From positions 1-64,000 of the forward strand of contig NZ_JAUOPN010000005.1 in NCBI RefSeq assembly GCF_030547005.1: a DNA stretch of 64,000 nucleotides, in the 5' to 3' direction. Each line of letters starts with the position of its first letter. The first letter of the stretch is position 1. The notes under the pieces were generated by a model that worked only from the letters and a program-made list of their open reading frames with translations, ran no database searches and was not told the DNA's origin. Below, in pieces: positions 1-9,117 of the stretch. The DNA is from Maribacter sp. 1_MG-2023 (GTDB lineage: Bacteria; Bacteroidota; Bacteroidia; Flavobacteriales; Flavobacteriaceae). Position numbers and translations under genes: made by a program.

Positions 1-167
1 CATTAGAAAGTTTAATTATAATAACCCAATTGAAGTCCTAAATGATAAGTGTGTTGCACTTATGGGTTGAACTCAGCACCAATACACTTATGAAATTCAT
101 ATTTTACATTTTTACATTGTATTTTATTTACGAAATACCCATAAAAAAGCTGTCACAAATTAAGGGC
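1..167. other. Intergenic edge region, no gene seen
   Basis: The left edge is AT-rich and holds no convincing coding sequence. A short inverted repeat (ATAAGTG / CACTTAT at about 46-63) could form a small hairpin. It lies downstream of the minus-strand gene ending at 168, so it may be part of that transcript's 3' end, but there is no clear T-tract terminator. Confidence 0.4.
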
Positions 168-728
168 TTATTCCTCTATTTGTAATTGTTTCAATTTTAA
201 GAGTTCACTCTTTGCTTGTTTGTATAAAAACACAGAGAACAGCGTTAAAAACACAACTGATGAACATAAAATATATAAATAAAACCCCGGTGATAAAGTA
301 GCTTTAAATAATGGTAATAAAATAATAAACCCAACGGTATAAACGCCTATGGCCAATGGCGTACCTAGGTAATGGGTATATTTTCTGAAATTATAGTAAT
401 TGGTTAAATCGTTACGAAAAGTATTTGATTCTTTGCTGAAATTAATAGTTCTTAACTTCTTTAAGCTATATAACTCAACAGCTATTCTAACCACTAAACT
501 ACCGATCATTAAACCGATGCCAAGCATGAATGTAGCACTCTTATATCCAGAAACATATAGTAGAAACGCAACCAGAATGATAATCGTGATGCTTAATACT
601 ATATTTCCTGTTCGTTGTTTTTGTTCTATGGATTTTACACTTTTTAAAAGCCCTTGAAATCCGTCTTCGGTGCCAGAAACTGTAGTTTGGTTCTGCCATT
701 TATTCTGTAAATCTTCAAAATTATTCAT
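168..728 (-). CDS. Small multi-pass membrane protein, partner of ECF sigma factor
   Basis: This protein of about 186 residues is not from a family I can name. It has a soluble N-terminus of about 40 residues, then two closely spaced hydrophobic segments (roughly 45-60 and 70-85) and two more near 125-145 and 150-170, followed by a lysine-rich C-terminus. I chose the ATG at 728 over a GTG at 737; either start overlaps the end of the sigma-factor gene, so the two are probably translationally coupled. Membrane proteins encoded directly after ECF sigma genes often act as anti-sigma factors. That role is inferred from position only, because no zinc-finger anti-sigma motif is visible. Confidence 0.75.
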   Translation of the reverse strand: MNNFEDLQNKWQNQTTVSGTEDGFQGLLKSVKSIEQKQRTGNIVLSITIIILVAFLLYVSGYKSATFMLGIGLMIGSLVVRIAVELYSLKKLRTINFSKESNTFRNDLTNYYNFRKYTHYLGTPLAIGVYTVGFIILLPLFKATLSPGFYLYILCSSVVFLTLFSVFLYKQAKSELLKLKQLQIEE

Positions 729-1215
729 TATGGACACATTTTGTAAGTTGTTGTTTTATTCTATGTATTCTAGTACGGATGGCTTCATGCTTGATTCCCA
801 TTATCTCTGAAATCTCTAGCTGCGGTAATCCTTCTAATTCCAATAATATTATAGCCTTATTGGTACTACTTAATTTATTGATGCATTTGTAAAGCTGAAC
901 TAACATATCTTCTTTTTCTGTAGCGTTGTCAACAGAATCGCTTACTTGAAGATTATCAATTTGTAGATTTTTATCCTTTTTACGTTCTCGTCTTATTTCA
1001 GCCAGGCATGTATTTACACAAATTCGGTAGATCCAAGTTGAGAGTCCGCTTTCATTTCTAAATCCGTCTAAATTCTGCCAAACCTTAATAAAAATTTCTT
1101 GAGCCAGATCTTTGGCAAGAGCGTCGTTACCTACCGTATACCCCATGCACAATCGAATAATCTTGGGGTAATTTTCCTCATATATCTTCTGATATGTAAT
1201 TTCTTTAGACCCCAT
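721..1215 (-). CDS. ECF-type RNA polymerase sigma factor
   Basis: A 164-residue sigma-70 family protein of extracytoplasmic-function size. Region 2 is at about residues 10-80, with the typical DLAQEIFIKVWQNL stretch and the STWIYRICVN segment. Region 4 is at about residues 105-160, with a helix-turn-helix around the LEISEIMGIKHEAIRTRIHR part. Its ATG shares one base with the TAA stop of the upstream hydrolase gene (TAATG), and its 3' end overlaps the downstream membrane protein gene. The three genes therefore look like one operon. It should redirect RNA polymerase to a small stress or envelope regulon; the signal is unknown. Confidence 0.93.
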   Translation of the reverse strand: MGSKEITYQKIYEENYPKIIRLCMGYTVGNDALAKDLAQEIFIKVWQNLDGFRNESGLSTWIYRICVNTCLAEIRRERKKDKNLQIDNLQVSDSVDNATEKEDMLVQLYKCINKLSSTNKAIILLELEGLPQLEISEIMGIKHEAIRTRIHRIKQQLTKCVHNE

Positions 1216-2060
1216 TATTCGTTCAACGCATATTTAAGATTCTCGATAAACCATTGTGGCTGATCATACATGATAAAGTGAGATGACCCATTAGCAAATT
1301 CAATGGTGTATTCTGCAAGCGCTTTATACTGTAGGTCATAAGTGGATTTCGCCATTTCTAAACCATAAGGTTCTGTAGCGGCCAGAATAGTAACCGGTGA
1401 ATTTATTTTAGCCAAATCTTCACGTAAATCTAACTTTAATAAATCGGTATACCCATAGACATAGGTCTCTCGATCTGCCTGAATCATCCAATTTTTAACT
1501 ATTTCTTGATTAGATTTTTCTTTAGTAATACTATTCGCCATTTGCTGTGCCATAGCTTCAAAATCAGAGTCGCCCATAGCTAATAGTTGTTTATTATATG
1601 GCGAATCATACACCATGTATTCACTTTTAAAATCGGGCATCATTAAAGCACCTGTTGATGGTAAAGCATCAACGATTATTAGTTCTTTAAATGAATTGCC
1701 ATCTGCTGCCATCCACAATGCTAAAGCACCACCTAAACTATGACCTAGCAAAACAGGATTCTCTAATTGTTTTTCAGAAATATAGTTGACGACTCCGTCT
1801 TTAATTTTGGGTAACCATGGTTTTTCAATAGCAGGGACATTACCGAAGCCAGCAAATGTAAATACATGACATTCATAATCTTTTGATAGCTCTGCAACTG
1901 TAGCTTCCCAAATTTCACCTGTACACGTAAAGCCTGGAAATAAAAGTATTGGTTCTCCTTTACCAATTACTTCGACTTTAAAAGGATTGTCTTGAGCAGT
2001 TATTGAAAGAGAGGAAATAATAAGTAATCCGAATAGTAACTTTTTAATTGTTTTCATCAT
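1215..2060 (-). CDS. Secreted alpha/beta-fold hydrolase
   Basis: An alpha/beta hydrolase of about 281 residues. The first residues form a Sec signal peptide (KK, then a hydrophobic stretch, ending near SITAQ), so the enzyme is probably exported to the periplasm or surface. The nucleophile elbow GHSLGG is at about 106-111 (Ser108), and the HG-type oxyanion region is represented by FPGFTCTG near 41-48. A late SSHFIMYDQP segment supplies the catalytic His. I chose the ATG at 2060 (or the adjacent ATG at 2057) because it begins the signal peptide; an upstream TTG at 2093 would bury it. The substrate cannot be predicted. It leads an operon with the ECF sigma gene. Confidence 0.88.
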   Translation of the reverse strand: MMKTIKKLLFGLLIISSLSITAQDNPFKVEVIGKGEPILLFPGFTCTGEIWEATVAELSKDYECHVFTFAGFGNVPAIEKPWLPKIKDGVVNYISEKQLENPVLLGHSLGGALALWMAADGNSFKELIIVDALPSTGALMMPDFKSEYMVYDSPYNKQLLAMGDSDFEAMAQQMANSITKEKSNQEIVKNWMIQADRETYVYGYTDLLKLDLREDLAKINSPVTILAATEPYGLEMAKSTYDLQYKALAEYTIEFANGSSHFIMYDQPQWFIENLKYALNE

Positions 2061-2131
2061 AAGAGTTTTTGTTTGTTTGCCCTTTAGATTCAAAAAATTA
2101 AAAATGTTACATCCTAAATTGAAAAAAGATT

Positions 2132-3352
2132 TTATTCTGGCTCTACATCCATTCTTTTTATAGCTGTGGACGCTAAAATAAAAGCAGCTAAGAGAAATAC
2201 TGCCGCCAGAGCATATGGTGCACCAGGAAAGTAAATTGATGTCTCAGGACGTATAAAATAATAAAACACGGGTGCAAAGATAAATTGCCCAAGTATAGCA
2301 GTAATACTAACTAGACCGGTAATTGATCCTTGTAAAATTCCCTGTTCCTTTTCAGATACTTGGTTTGAAATTACGCCTTGCACAGTAGGACCCGCAATAC
2401 CGCCTAAGGCATACGGAATTAAGAACGCATACAGCATCCACGGTTCTTTGGCGAAAGAAAATAAGAACATACCAACTGTCCATAACAAAAAACCGAATGT
2501 AATTACTTTACGTTTTCCAAACTTCTTTACAATCTTACCTACTAAAAACCCTTGTACAATTGCAACTAATAAGCCTACAACCATTAGCGACAATCCTATT
2601 TGTTTCGGAGTCCAATCATATCGCTCAATACCATAATAAGACCACGTTGATGGTAATGCCTGGCCGGCAAGATTTGCCAAGAAGAAAGCAGATATCAATA
2701 ACAAGATGCCTTTATAATTTCGTAATGCAAACAAAGAAACTCCCGGAATCATTTTTGAAAAATTAATCTGTCTTCTATTCTCTAGAGCTAAAGATTCTGG
2801 AACAAAGAAATACCCAAAAAGGAAGTTGGCAAATGTTAAGCCTGCAGCTATGTAAAATGGAAGTCGAATATTGATCTCCCCGAAAAAACCACCAATACCG
2901 GGACCTATGATAAATCCAATTCCGAATGCAGCACCTATTAATCCGAAGTTCTTTGCCTTATTTTCTTTAGTACTTACATCTGCGATATAGGCCGAGGCAA
3001 CAGTAAAACTGGCACCAGTTATTCCAGCTAAGAAACGACCTAGAAATAACCAGGTAATTGTCGGTGCCCAAGCATGAATCAAATAATCTATACTTAAACC
3101 TAAAAGTGCGAGAAGTAATATAGGGCGTCTACCAAATCGATCAGATATTTCACCTAACACGGGTGAAAACAAGAACTGCATACCTGCAAATGCAGTGGTC
3201 AGCCACATACCATAGATAATTGCCATGTGATTACCCTCCCCCGTTAATTCCATTATCAATTCGGGAATAATAGGTAGAATAATACCGATACCTATTACAT
3301 CAACAAGAATAGTAATAAAAATAAAGAGTAAGGCGGTTTTATTGGATTTCAT
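2132..3352 (-). CDS. TetA-type MFS drug/metabolite exporter
   Basis: A 406-residue major facilitator superfamily protein with about 12 membrane segments, of the drug:H+ antiporter TCR/Tet type. Motif A is visible in the loop between TM2 and TM3 (GEISDRFGRRP), and motif C in TM5 (GPGIGG), which is characteristic of exporters. The family pumps tetracyclines or other small amphipathic compounds out of the cell in exchange for protons. Chromosomal flavobacterial members are often of unknown substrate, so resistance should not be assumed. The start is the ATG at 3352; a TTG two codons upstream is less likely. It lies downstream of the ATP synthase terminator and 70 bp before the hydrolase gene, so it has its own promoter or shares the hydrolase transcript. 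Confidence 0.9.
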   Translation of the reverse strand: MKSNKTALLFIFITILVDVIGIGIILPIIPELIMELTGEGNHMAIIYGMWLTTAFAGMQFLFSPVLGEISDRFGRRPILLLALLGLSIDYLIHAWAPTITWLFLGRFLAGITGASFTVASAYIADVSTKENKAKNFGLIGAAFGIGFIIGPGIGGFFGEINIRLPFYIAAGLTFANFLFGYFFVPESLALENRRQINFSKMIPGVSLFALRNYKGILLLISAFFLANLAGQALPSTWSYYGIERYDWTPKQIGLSLMVVGLLVAIVQGFLVGKIVKKFGKRKVITFGFLLWTVGMFLFSFAKEPWMLYAFLIPYALGGIAGPTVQGVISNQVSEKEQGILQGSITGLVSITAILGQFIFAPVFYYFIRPETSIYFPGAPYALAAVFLLAAFILASTAIKRMDVEPE

Positions 3353-3402
3353 GGTCAAGACAAAAGTCGGACAAAAAAAGTAATCTTAAAGAGATAAAAA
3401 TA

Positions 3403-3428
3403 AAAACCCCACTTTTAGATGGGGTTTT
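3403..3428 (-). terminator. Intrinsic terminator of the ATP synthase operon
   Basis: The 9-bp perfect stem AAAACCCCA / TGGGGTTTT (3403-3411 and 3420-3428) has a short A/T loop. Read on the minus strand it is followed by a T-rich run. It lies about 65 bp after the atpG stop, which is where an operon terminator would be expected. Confidence 0.85.
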
Positions 3429-3453
3429 AAGTTCAATATATTTTCAAGCTTTA

Positions 3454-3478
3454 AATGACTTCACTCAACTCAGTCATT
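3454..3478 (-). other. Stem-loop in atpG 3' untranslated region
   Basis: AATGACT (3454-3460) pairs with AGTCATT (3472-3478), just after atpG and before the intrinsic terminator. It may stabilise the 3' end of the messenger; that role is inferred. Confidence 0.4.
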
Positions 3479-3494
3479 AAATACAATAGAAGTA

Positions 3495-4358
3495 TTAGTT
3501 ATTCAATGCTTCTGCACCACCAACGATTTCTAATATCTCGTTAGTAATAGCTGCCTGTCTTGCTTTGTTGTATGTTAATTTTAATTGATCACGCATTTCA
3601 GTTGCGTTATCGGTTGCTTTGTGCATTGCAGTCATACGTGCACCATGCTCACTAGCGAATGAATCTCTAATACCTTTATACAATTGTGTCTTTAAAGATT
3701 TAGGAATCAATTGTTCAATAATTTCTAATTTCGAAGGTTCAAAAGTATAATCTGCACTTGCAGTTACCTCAACTTCTTCTAATGGAACAATAGGTAAAAA
3801 TTGCTCTGTCATTACAATTTGAGTTGCCGCGTTTTTGAATTTGTTATACACAATTTCAATACGGTCATAAGCTCCTTCTGTGAAAAGGACCATCAAACGC
3901 TCAGCTATTTCAGCAACATTATCAAAGGTTAAATCGTCATATACATCGCTATGATTTTCGATAACATTAAAACGTTTCCCTAGAAAGTCATTTGCTTTTT
4001 TACCAATAGCAATAAAATCAACTGATTTACCAGCGTAAACATTATCTGCTAGATTAACCGATTGCTTTAAAATATTAGTATTAAAAGCTCCACAAAGACC
4101 TCTGTTAGAAGTAACGGAAACAATTAAAACCCTGTTCACAATACGATTATCGGCATAAACACTACCAGAATCACCTTCTAAACTAGCACTTAAGTTTTGT
4201 AGTAGTTCGGTCAGCTTATCTGCATAAGGTCTCATTGCCGTAATAGCATCTTGCGCCTTTTTCAATTTTGCAGCAGATACCATTTTCATAGCACTGGTAA
4301 TCTGCATCGTTGAAGAAACCGATGAAATCCTATTACGTATCTCCTTTAAATTTGCCAT
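3495..4358 (-). CDS. atpG: F-type ATP synthase gamma subunit
   Basis: The 287-residue gamma subunit is the central rotor stalk of F1, coupling c-ring rotation to conformational change in the alpha/beta hexamer. The N-terminal helix (ANLKEIRNRISSV, then TMQITSAMKMVSAAKL) and the C-terminal helix (EHGARMTAMHKATDNA, then NKARQAAITNEILEIVGGAEAL) form the coiled coil and match the family signature. Length is normal. It is the last gene of the operon, separated from atpA by an 82-bp spacer that holds a heptad-repeat palindrome. The beta and epsilon genes (atpD, atpC) do not follow; in Bacteroidota they are commonly encoded elsewhere. Confidence 0.98.
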   Translation of the reverse strand: MANLKEIRNRISSVSSTMQITSAMKMVSAAKLKKAQDAITAMRPYADKLTELLQNLSASLEGDSGSVYADNRIVNRVLIVSVTSNRGLCGAFNTNILKQSVNLADNVYAGKSVDFIAIGKKANDFLGKRFNVIENHSDVYDDLTFDNVAEIAERLMVLFTEGAYDRIEIVYNKFKNAATQIVMTEQFLPIVPLEEVEVTASADYTFEPSKLEIIEQLIPKSLKTQLYKGIRDSFASEHGARMTAMHKATDNATEMRDQLKLTYNKARQAAITNEILEIVGGAEALNN

Positions 4359-4362
4359 TTTA

Positions 4363-4439
4363 TTCAGTATTTAGTAAGTAGTACAAAGTATTAAGCAATT
4401 ATAACACTTTGTACCAACTACTCAGTACTCAGTACTTTT
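4363..4439. repeat. Heptad-periodic inverted repeat between atpA and atpG
   Basis: The spacer is built from 7-bp units. GTA recurs at 4367, 4374, 4381 and 4388, and its complement TAC at 4412, 4419, 4426 and 4433, so the two arms face each other across a 20-bp centre. The inner part is a perfect 9-bp stem (4381-4389 with 4406-4414), and the right arm contains two identical TACTCAG units. It would form a hairpin in the atp messenger between the alpha and gamma cistrons. Possible roles are a repetitive element or an expression-tuning structure. Confidence 0.7.
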
Positions 4440-4440
4440 T

Positions 4441-6021
4441 TTAGTTCTTATATTTCGCAGAAAGCTCCTTACAAACAGAAGTCAATGTATCGGTAACCTC
4501 ATCAGTTAATTTACCAGACTTCAATGTATCAAGAACACCTCTATGCTTAGCGTTCAAAAACTCTAAGTAATCACGTTCGAATTCTTTTACTTTCTCAACA
4601 GGAACATCTCTTAACAAGTTCTTAGAACCTGCATAGATAATTGCAACCTGATCTTCAACAGTAAATGGATCGTTCTGTGCTTGCTTTAATATTTCAACGT
4701 TTCTACGTCCTTTTTCAATAACGTTCAACGTAGCTGCATCTAAATCTGAACCGAATTTAGCGAACGCTTCCAATTCACGGAACTGTGCTTGATCTAGTTT
4801 CAATGTACCTGCAACTTTCTTCATTGATTTAATCTGAGCGTTACCACCAACACGAGATACAGAAATACCCACGTTAATTGCCGGTCTTACACCTTGGTTG
4901 AATAAATCTTGCTCTAAGAATATCTGTCCGTCAGTAATAGAGATTACGTTTGTTGGGATATAAGCAGAAACATCACCCGCTTGTGTTTCAATAATAGGCA
5001 AAGCCGTTAAAGAACCACCACCTTTTACAATTGGCTTTAATACCTCTGGTAAATCGTTCATTTCTTTTGCGATATCATCATCATTGATAACTTTTGCTGC
5101 ACGCTCCAATAATCTAGAGTGTAGGTAGAAAACATCACCTGGGTAAGCCTCACGTCCCGGTGGTCTTCTTAATAAAAGAGACACCTCACGGTAAGCAACC
5201 GCTTGTTTAGATAAATCATCATATATAATTAATGCAGGACGACCTGTATCACGGAAGTATTCACCAATAGATGCTCCAGTAAATGGTGCATATACTTGCA
5301 TTGGCGCAGGATCAGATGCATTAGCAGCTACAATAGTAGTATATGCCATTGCTCCTTTATCTTCCAATACTTGTGCGATACCGGCAACAGTAGATGCTTT
5401 CTGACCTATGGCAACATAGATACAGTAAACAGGCTCGCCAGCATCATAAAATTCTTTTTGGTTCAAAATGGTATCGATACAAACTGTAGTCTTACCAGTT
5501 TGACGGTCACCAATAACAAGTTCTCTTTGTCCTCTACCAACTGGGATCATCGCATCAATTGCTTTAATACCAGATTGCATTGGCTCAGTTACAGGCTCTC
5601 TGTAGATTACCCCTGGAGCTTTACGCTCTAATGGCATCTCATAAGTATCACCGGCAATAGGTCCTTTACCATCGATAGGGTTACCTAAAGTATCCACTAC
5701 ACGACCAACAATACCTTCACCAACTTTTACAGAAGCAATACGTTGCGTACGTTTTACCGTATCTCCTTCACCAACAGATTTAGAAGGTCCTAAAAGAACC
5801 ACACCAACGTTGTCTTCTTCAAGGTTCAAAACGATACCTTCAAGTCCGCCTTCGAACTCAACTAACTCTCCGTATTGAGCATTAGCTAATCCGTAGATTC
5901 TTGCGATACCATCACCTACCGTTAATACAGTACCTACTTCGTCTAAAGTAGCGGTAGCATCAAATCCTGATAATTGTTTCTTTAAAATTGCTGATACTTC
6001 AGCGGCTTTTACTCCTGCCAT
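4441..6021 (-). CDS. atpA: F-type ATP synthase alpha subunit
   Basis: The 526-residue alpha subunit contributes the non-catalytic nucleotide sites of the F1 head. An N-terminal beta-barrel is followed by the nucleotide-binding core with Walker A GDRQTGKT near residue 172 and a Walker B-like [10 protein letters not shown] near 265. The family signature P-x-I-N-x-G-x-S-x-S-R-V-G ([14 protein letters not shown]) is near 375. Full length and highly conserved. It sits 60 bp after atpH and before atpG in the order H-A-G. Confidence 0.99.
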   Translation of the reverse strand: MAGVKAAEVSAILKKQLSGFDATATLDEVGTVLTVGDGIARIYGLANAQYGELVEFEGGLEGIVLNLEEDNVGVVLLGPSKSVGEGDTVKRTQRIASVKVGEGIVGRVVDTLGNPIDGKGPIAGDTYEMPLERKAPGVIYREPVTEPMQSGIKAIDAMIPVGRGQRELVIGDRQTGKTTVCIDTILNQKEFYDAGEPVYCIYVAIGQKASTVAGIAQVLEDKGAMAYTTIVAANASDPAPMQVYAPFTGASIGEYFRDTGRPALIIYDDLSKQAVAYREVSLLLRRPPGREAYPGDVFYLHSRLLERAAKVINDDDIAKEMNDLPEVLKPIVKGGGSLTALPIIETQAGDVSAYIPTNVISITDGQIFLEQDLFNQGVRPAINVGISVSRVGGNAQIKSMKKVAGTLKLDQAQFRELEAFAKFGSDLDAATLNVIEKGRRNVEILKQAQNDPFTVEDQVAIIYAGSKNLLRDVPVEKVKEFERDYLEFLNAKHRGVLDTLKSGKLTDEVTDTLTSVCKELSAKYKN

Positions 6022-6081
6022 TTTTAATTAGATATAAGATATTAGGCGATGAATGTAACCATCCGAAGCCTTATATAGTTA

Positions 6082-6621
6082 TTATAGACTATTTGAAAAT
6101 TCTCTTTTTAAATTATTAAGCTTGTTGCTTACGCTAGCATCATACTGTAAATCTCCAACTCTTAAGATGAAACCTCCAATTATACTTTCGTCAACTTTAC
6201 TTTCAATGGTAACCTCATTACCGGTAAGTGCAGCAACTTTCTTTAATATTTTTTTCTCCATTGCAGCATCTAAAGGTACAGCAGTTGTAACATACGCTAC
6301 ATCTTTACCTTTTAATTGCTCATTGATGATAATGTATTTTAAGGCAACTTCGTTTAGCATTCCTAAACGTTTGTTGTCTACCAACATATTAATAGCACCT
6401 TCTGTGATAGAATGACTGCCCTTAAAAATTTCAAGTAAGGCATTCTTTTTCATAGTACCAGAAACAACCGGACTAGCCAGCACATCTCTAAGTTCTTTAC
6501 TACCTGAAATAGTAGCGGCGATTGAACGCATATCTTTCTCAACAGCATCCAAGGCTTTGTTTTCCTTGGCCATATCCAATATTGCCTTTGCGTAACGTAA
6601 TGCAGCTCTAGATTCGCTCAT
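6082..6621 (-). CDS. atpH: F-type ATP synthase delta subunit
   Basis: The 179-residue delta (OSCP-like) subunit links the F1 head to the peripheral b stalk. The N-terminal helical domain (SRAALRYAKAILDMAKE) and the C-terminal conserved block with ESKVDESIIGGFILRVGDLQYDAS near residues 140-165 are typical. It follows atpF by 8 bp, which is consistent with tight coupling in the operon. Confidence 0.97.
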   Translation of the reverse strand: MSESRAALRYAKAILDMAKENKALDAVEKDMRSIAATISGSKELRDVLASPVVSGTMKKNALLEIFKGSHSITEGAINMLVDNKRLGMLNEVALKYIIINEQLKGKDVAYVTTAVPLDAAMEKKILKKVAALTGNEVTIESKVDESIIGGFILRVGDLQYDASVSNKLNNLKREFSNSL

Positions 6622-6629
6622 TATTTCTT

Positions 6630-7130
6630 TTAGTTAAGTTTTATATCGCTCAACATTGAATCAACCAATTTCAATTGCTTGTCATTGCTAGATAAATCTT
6701 CTTTCAATACTTTTTCTGCTATAGCTACAGACAATTCTGCAACTTGACTTTTAATATCAGCAACAGCAGCTTTTTTCTCACTTTCGATTGCAGCTTGTGC
6801 TTGCTTCAACATTTTATCACCTTCTAGCTTAGCTTGCTCTTTAGAGTCAGAAATCATTTTCTCTTTGATTTCACGAGCTTCTTTCAACATCCCTTCACGT
6901 TCAGCACGCGCTTCTTGAAGCATCTTCTCATTATCAGCTTGTAAGTTCTGCATATCTGTACGTGCTTTATCAGCAGCAGCCAATGCTTCTTCTATACCAG
7001 CTTCTCTTTCGTTCAACGAATTTAAAATTGGTTTCCAAGCAAATTTTACCATTAAGAAAATTAATGCTAATAATAATATTGTTTGAACAACAAACAAACC
7101 TGGTGAAAAATCGTTCAATAAAACTTCCAT
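6630..7130 (-). CDS. atpF: F-type ATP synthase b subunit
   Basis: The 166-residue b subunit forms the peripheral stalk. One N-terminal membrane anchor (about residues 10-28) is followed by the WKPILNSLNEREAGIEEAL segment typical of bacterial b subunits. A long charged alpha-helical, coiled-coil region rich in Ala, Lys and Glu runs to the C-terminus. It lies downstream of the atpE hairpin and directly before atpH. Confidence 0.97.
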   Translation of the reverse strand: MEVLLNDFSPGLFVVQTILLLALIFLMVKFAWKPILNSLNEREAGIEEALAAADKARTDMQNLQADNEKMLQEARAEREGMLKEAREIKEKMISDSKEQAKLEGDKMLKQAQAAIESEKKAAVADIKSQVAELSVAIAEKVLKEDLSSNDKQLKLVDSMLSDIKLN

Positions 7131-7160
7131 ATCCTAATCTTTAAAATCTAAATCAATAAT

Positions 7161-7196
7161 TAAAAAAACATTTCCTGTAACCAACCGTTACAGGAA
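7161..7196 (-). terminator. Terminator-like hairpin between atpE and atpF
   Basis: A perfect 10-bp stem (GTTACAGGAA at 7187-7196, TTCCTGTAAC at 7172-7181) has a 5-base loop. On the minus strand it is followed after three bases by a run of seven T. It has the form of an intrinsic terminator but lies inside the atp operon, just after the atpE stop. Partial termination or 3'-end protection here would raise c-subunit messenger relative to distal genes. Confidence 0.7.
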
Positions 7197-7219
7197 GATG
7201 TCTTTGGGTTTTCGTGTTC

Positions 7220-7432
<213 letters not shown>

Positions 7433-7452
7433 TTAAATTAAAAAAACTCTTA

Positions 7453-8631
7453 TTAAATGAAGTCCGCTCTTACATCTTCTGTATCGGCAACTTCGTGACC
7501 CGCCTCATCATGTTCATGATCGTGATCGTGTTCTGCAACTGCCATACCTATAAACAAGGCTGAAAGCGCGGTAAAAATATATGCTTGCAAAAAGGCTACT
7601 AGAACCTCAATAAGCGTAATAAAAAATGATAACACCAATGATAGACCTGTAGCTCCTGCTACACCTAAACTCTCTTTCAATGTAAACATAATTGCAATTA
7701 AGCTCATTACTACAATGTGACCTGCAGATATGTTTGCGAATAAACGCACTAACAATGAAAATGGTTTAATGATAAATGCACCAGCTAATTCTATTATAGC
7801 CAAAATAGGTTTTACGAATACAGGTACACCTGGCATCCATAAAATGTGCATCCAATAATCTTTATTACCACTAACTGTATAAATAACCAAAGTAAATATT
7901 GCCAAACAAGCTGTTACTGCAATTTGACCCGTTACATTAAATCCGAATGGAGTAAGACCCATTAAGTTTAGTATCCATATAAAGAAGAATACTGTTAAAA
8001 GGTATCCTGTAAATTTTCTGTAATGCTTTTCCCCAATATTAGGTCTAGCAATCTCATCTCTTACATAAAGCACCAATGGCTCTAATACTCTACCGAAGCC
8101 AGTAGGAATTTTTTTCTTTCCGTATTGTTTCGCCAATGAAGAAAAGGCCAATAACATAAGTAAGCCAACCAACAATACCCCAACAACACTCTTAGTAATA
8201 GAAAAATCTAAAACTTTGTGTGCATTAGTGGCATGGTGCTCTTCATCAAAATTCACAGAAGATGCTCCAGCATCCAATTCATATATTTTACTATGAAGTT
8301 TTACGAATTTAGAACCGTTTCTCTCAACAATTACATGTCCGTTATCATCATGATGAAATTCTGATGACATAAAAGTTGCCAAACCATTGCTTGACCAAAG
8401 AATAACAGGAAGCGGAAAACCAACATGCTTTCTTTCTCCTGAATCACTAGTATAAGAGAACAAATGAAAATCATGAGAATCTTTAAGGTGATGTAAAATA
8501 TAAGCATCTACCTGTTCCTTACCACTTACCGCTCCTTCTGGCTCAGTATCGGATATAGCGAAACTTTGCAATGAAAAACAAAGTATTAGAAGTTGTAATA
8601 AGGTTTTAATCGTATTTGAAACTTGCATCAT
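7453..8631 (-). CDS. atpB: F-type ATP synthase a subunit, extended form
   Basis: The 392-residue a subunit forms the proton half-channels. The first 25 residues look like a Sec signal peptide (hydrophobic, ending near SFAIS), followed by about 110 residues of periplasmic sequence before the first true membrane helix. This N-terminal extension is seen in other Bacteroidota a subunits. The conserved core includes LVRLFANISAGHIV, containing the essential Arg, and a late TALSALFIGMAVAEH block. The C-terminus ends in a His/Asp/Glu-rich tail (HDHDHEHDEAGHE). Two adjacent ATGs (8631, 8628) are possible starts. It precedes atpE by 38 bp. Confidence 0.97.
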   Translation of the reverse strand: MMQVSNTIKTLLQLLILCFSLQSFAISDTEPEGAVSGKEQVDAYILHHLKDSHDFHLFSYTSDSGERKHVGFPLPVILWSSNGLATFMSSEFHHDDNGHVIVERNGSKFVKLHSKIYELDAGASSVNFDEEHHATNAHKVLDFSITKSVVGVLLVGLLMLLAFSSLAKQYGKKKIPTGFGRVLEPLVLYVRDEIARPNIGEKHYRKFTGYLLTVFFFIWILNLMGLTPFGFNVTGQIAVTACLAIFTLVIYTVSGNKDYWMHILWMPGVPVFVKPILAIIELAGAFIIKPFSLLVRLFANISAGHIVVMSLIAIMFTLKESLGVAGATGLSLVLSFFITLIEVLVAFLQAYIFTALSALFIGMAVAEHDHDHEHDEAGHEVADTEDVRADFI

Positions 8632-8702
8632 TAGTTCTTTATCAAAAAATTTAGCTCCTAGAAATTTTGCGCAAAAATAGTTAATTATTGCATAATCTAC
8701 CC

Positions 8703-8722
8703 AATTTTAAAGCTTTAAAATT
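8703..8722. repeat. Perfect 20-bp AT-rich palindrome
   Basis: The ten bases AATTTTAAAG are followed directly by their reverse complement, with no loop, and the palindrome touches the stop codon of the upstream membrane protein gene. It is 70 bp before atpB. It could be a dyad binding site or a chance result of AT-rich DNA; no function is assigned. Confidence 0.45.
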
Positions 8723-9114
8723 TAGAGTCTTTTTTTGCGCATAATTTTCGAAATAAAAAACACTTCTAGAAACAAAAAAATAATCACCGGTATAAGCAGC
8801 GCACCCCTATATATTTGAGGCATAATTAGTTCACCCAACAAGTATGGATAAAACAATATTGCGAAAACCATAATCTTAAAAACCAACACACCCATATACA
8901 TAAAACCTAATTGTTCAAAAAATGAATTGTTTTTTGAAGCAATTAAGAATATGACAACCAATGTTAAGGAAAACAAGAAGTGAAAAGTATATGCATTGAT
9001 CAAAAGCGGACCAAAATAAATTGGTGCAGTCGAAAGAACCAAATCTTGTAGAAAATAAGAAGTCGCGCCCACAACAGTGAACACGACTATATATAAAATG
9101 ATATTTTTTAGCAA
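8722..9114 (-). CDS. Small four-helix membrane protein of the atp operon
   Basis: A 130-residue protein with four predicted membrane helices (about residues 5-22, 38-60, 72-92 and 100-122) and a basic C-terminal tail (KIMRKKRL). I cannot assign it firmly to a family; position and topology resemble the DUF6168-like proteins found between AtpI and AtpB in Flavobacteriaceae. It lies 3 bp after the AtpZ/AtpI-like gene and before atpB, where AtpI, an assembly helper of the c-ring in other bacteria, would sit. A helper role in F0 assembly is a reasonable inference. Confidence 0.8.
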   Translation of the reverse strand: MLKNIILYIVVFTVVGATSYFLQDLVLSTAPIYFGPLLINAYTFHFLFSLTLVVIFLIASKNNSFFEQLGFMYMGVLVFKIMVFAILFYPYLLGELIMPQIYRGALLIPVIIFLFLEVFFISKIMRKKRL

Positions 9115-9117
9115 CGC

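Noticed and set aside
2132..3352. Calling the MFS gene a tetracycline resistance determinant
   Set aside because: Only general TCR/Tet-type motifs are visible, there is no tetR-type neighbour or mobile context, and chromosomal relatives often have other substrates.
3359..3494. Possible loss of atpD and atpC from the ATP synthase operon
   Set aside because: There is no remnant of either gene and a clean terminator follows atpG. In Bacteroidota the beta and epsilon genes are commonly encoded at another site, so this is not decay.
5296..5631. Plus-strand open frame of 111 codons inside atpA
   Set aside because: It is antisense to the highly conserved alpha subunit, with composition like a complementary-strand shadow and no recognisable motif.
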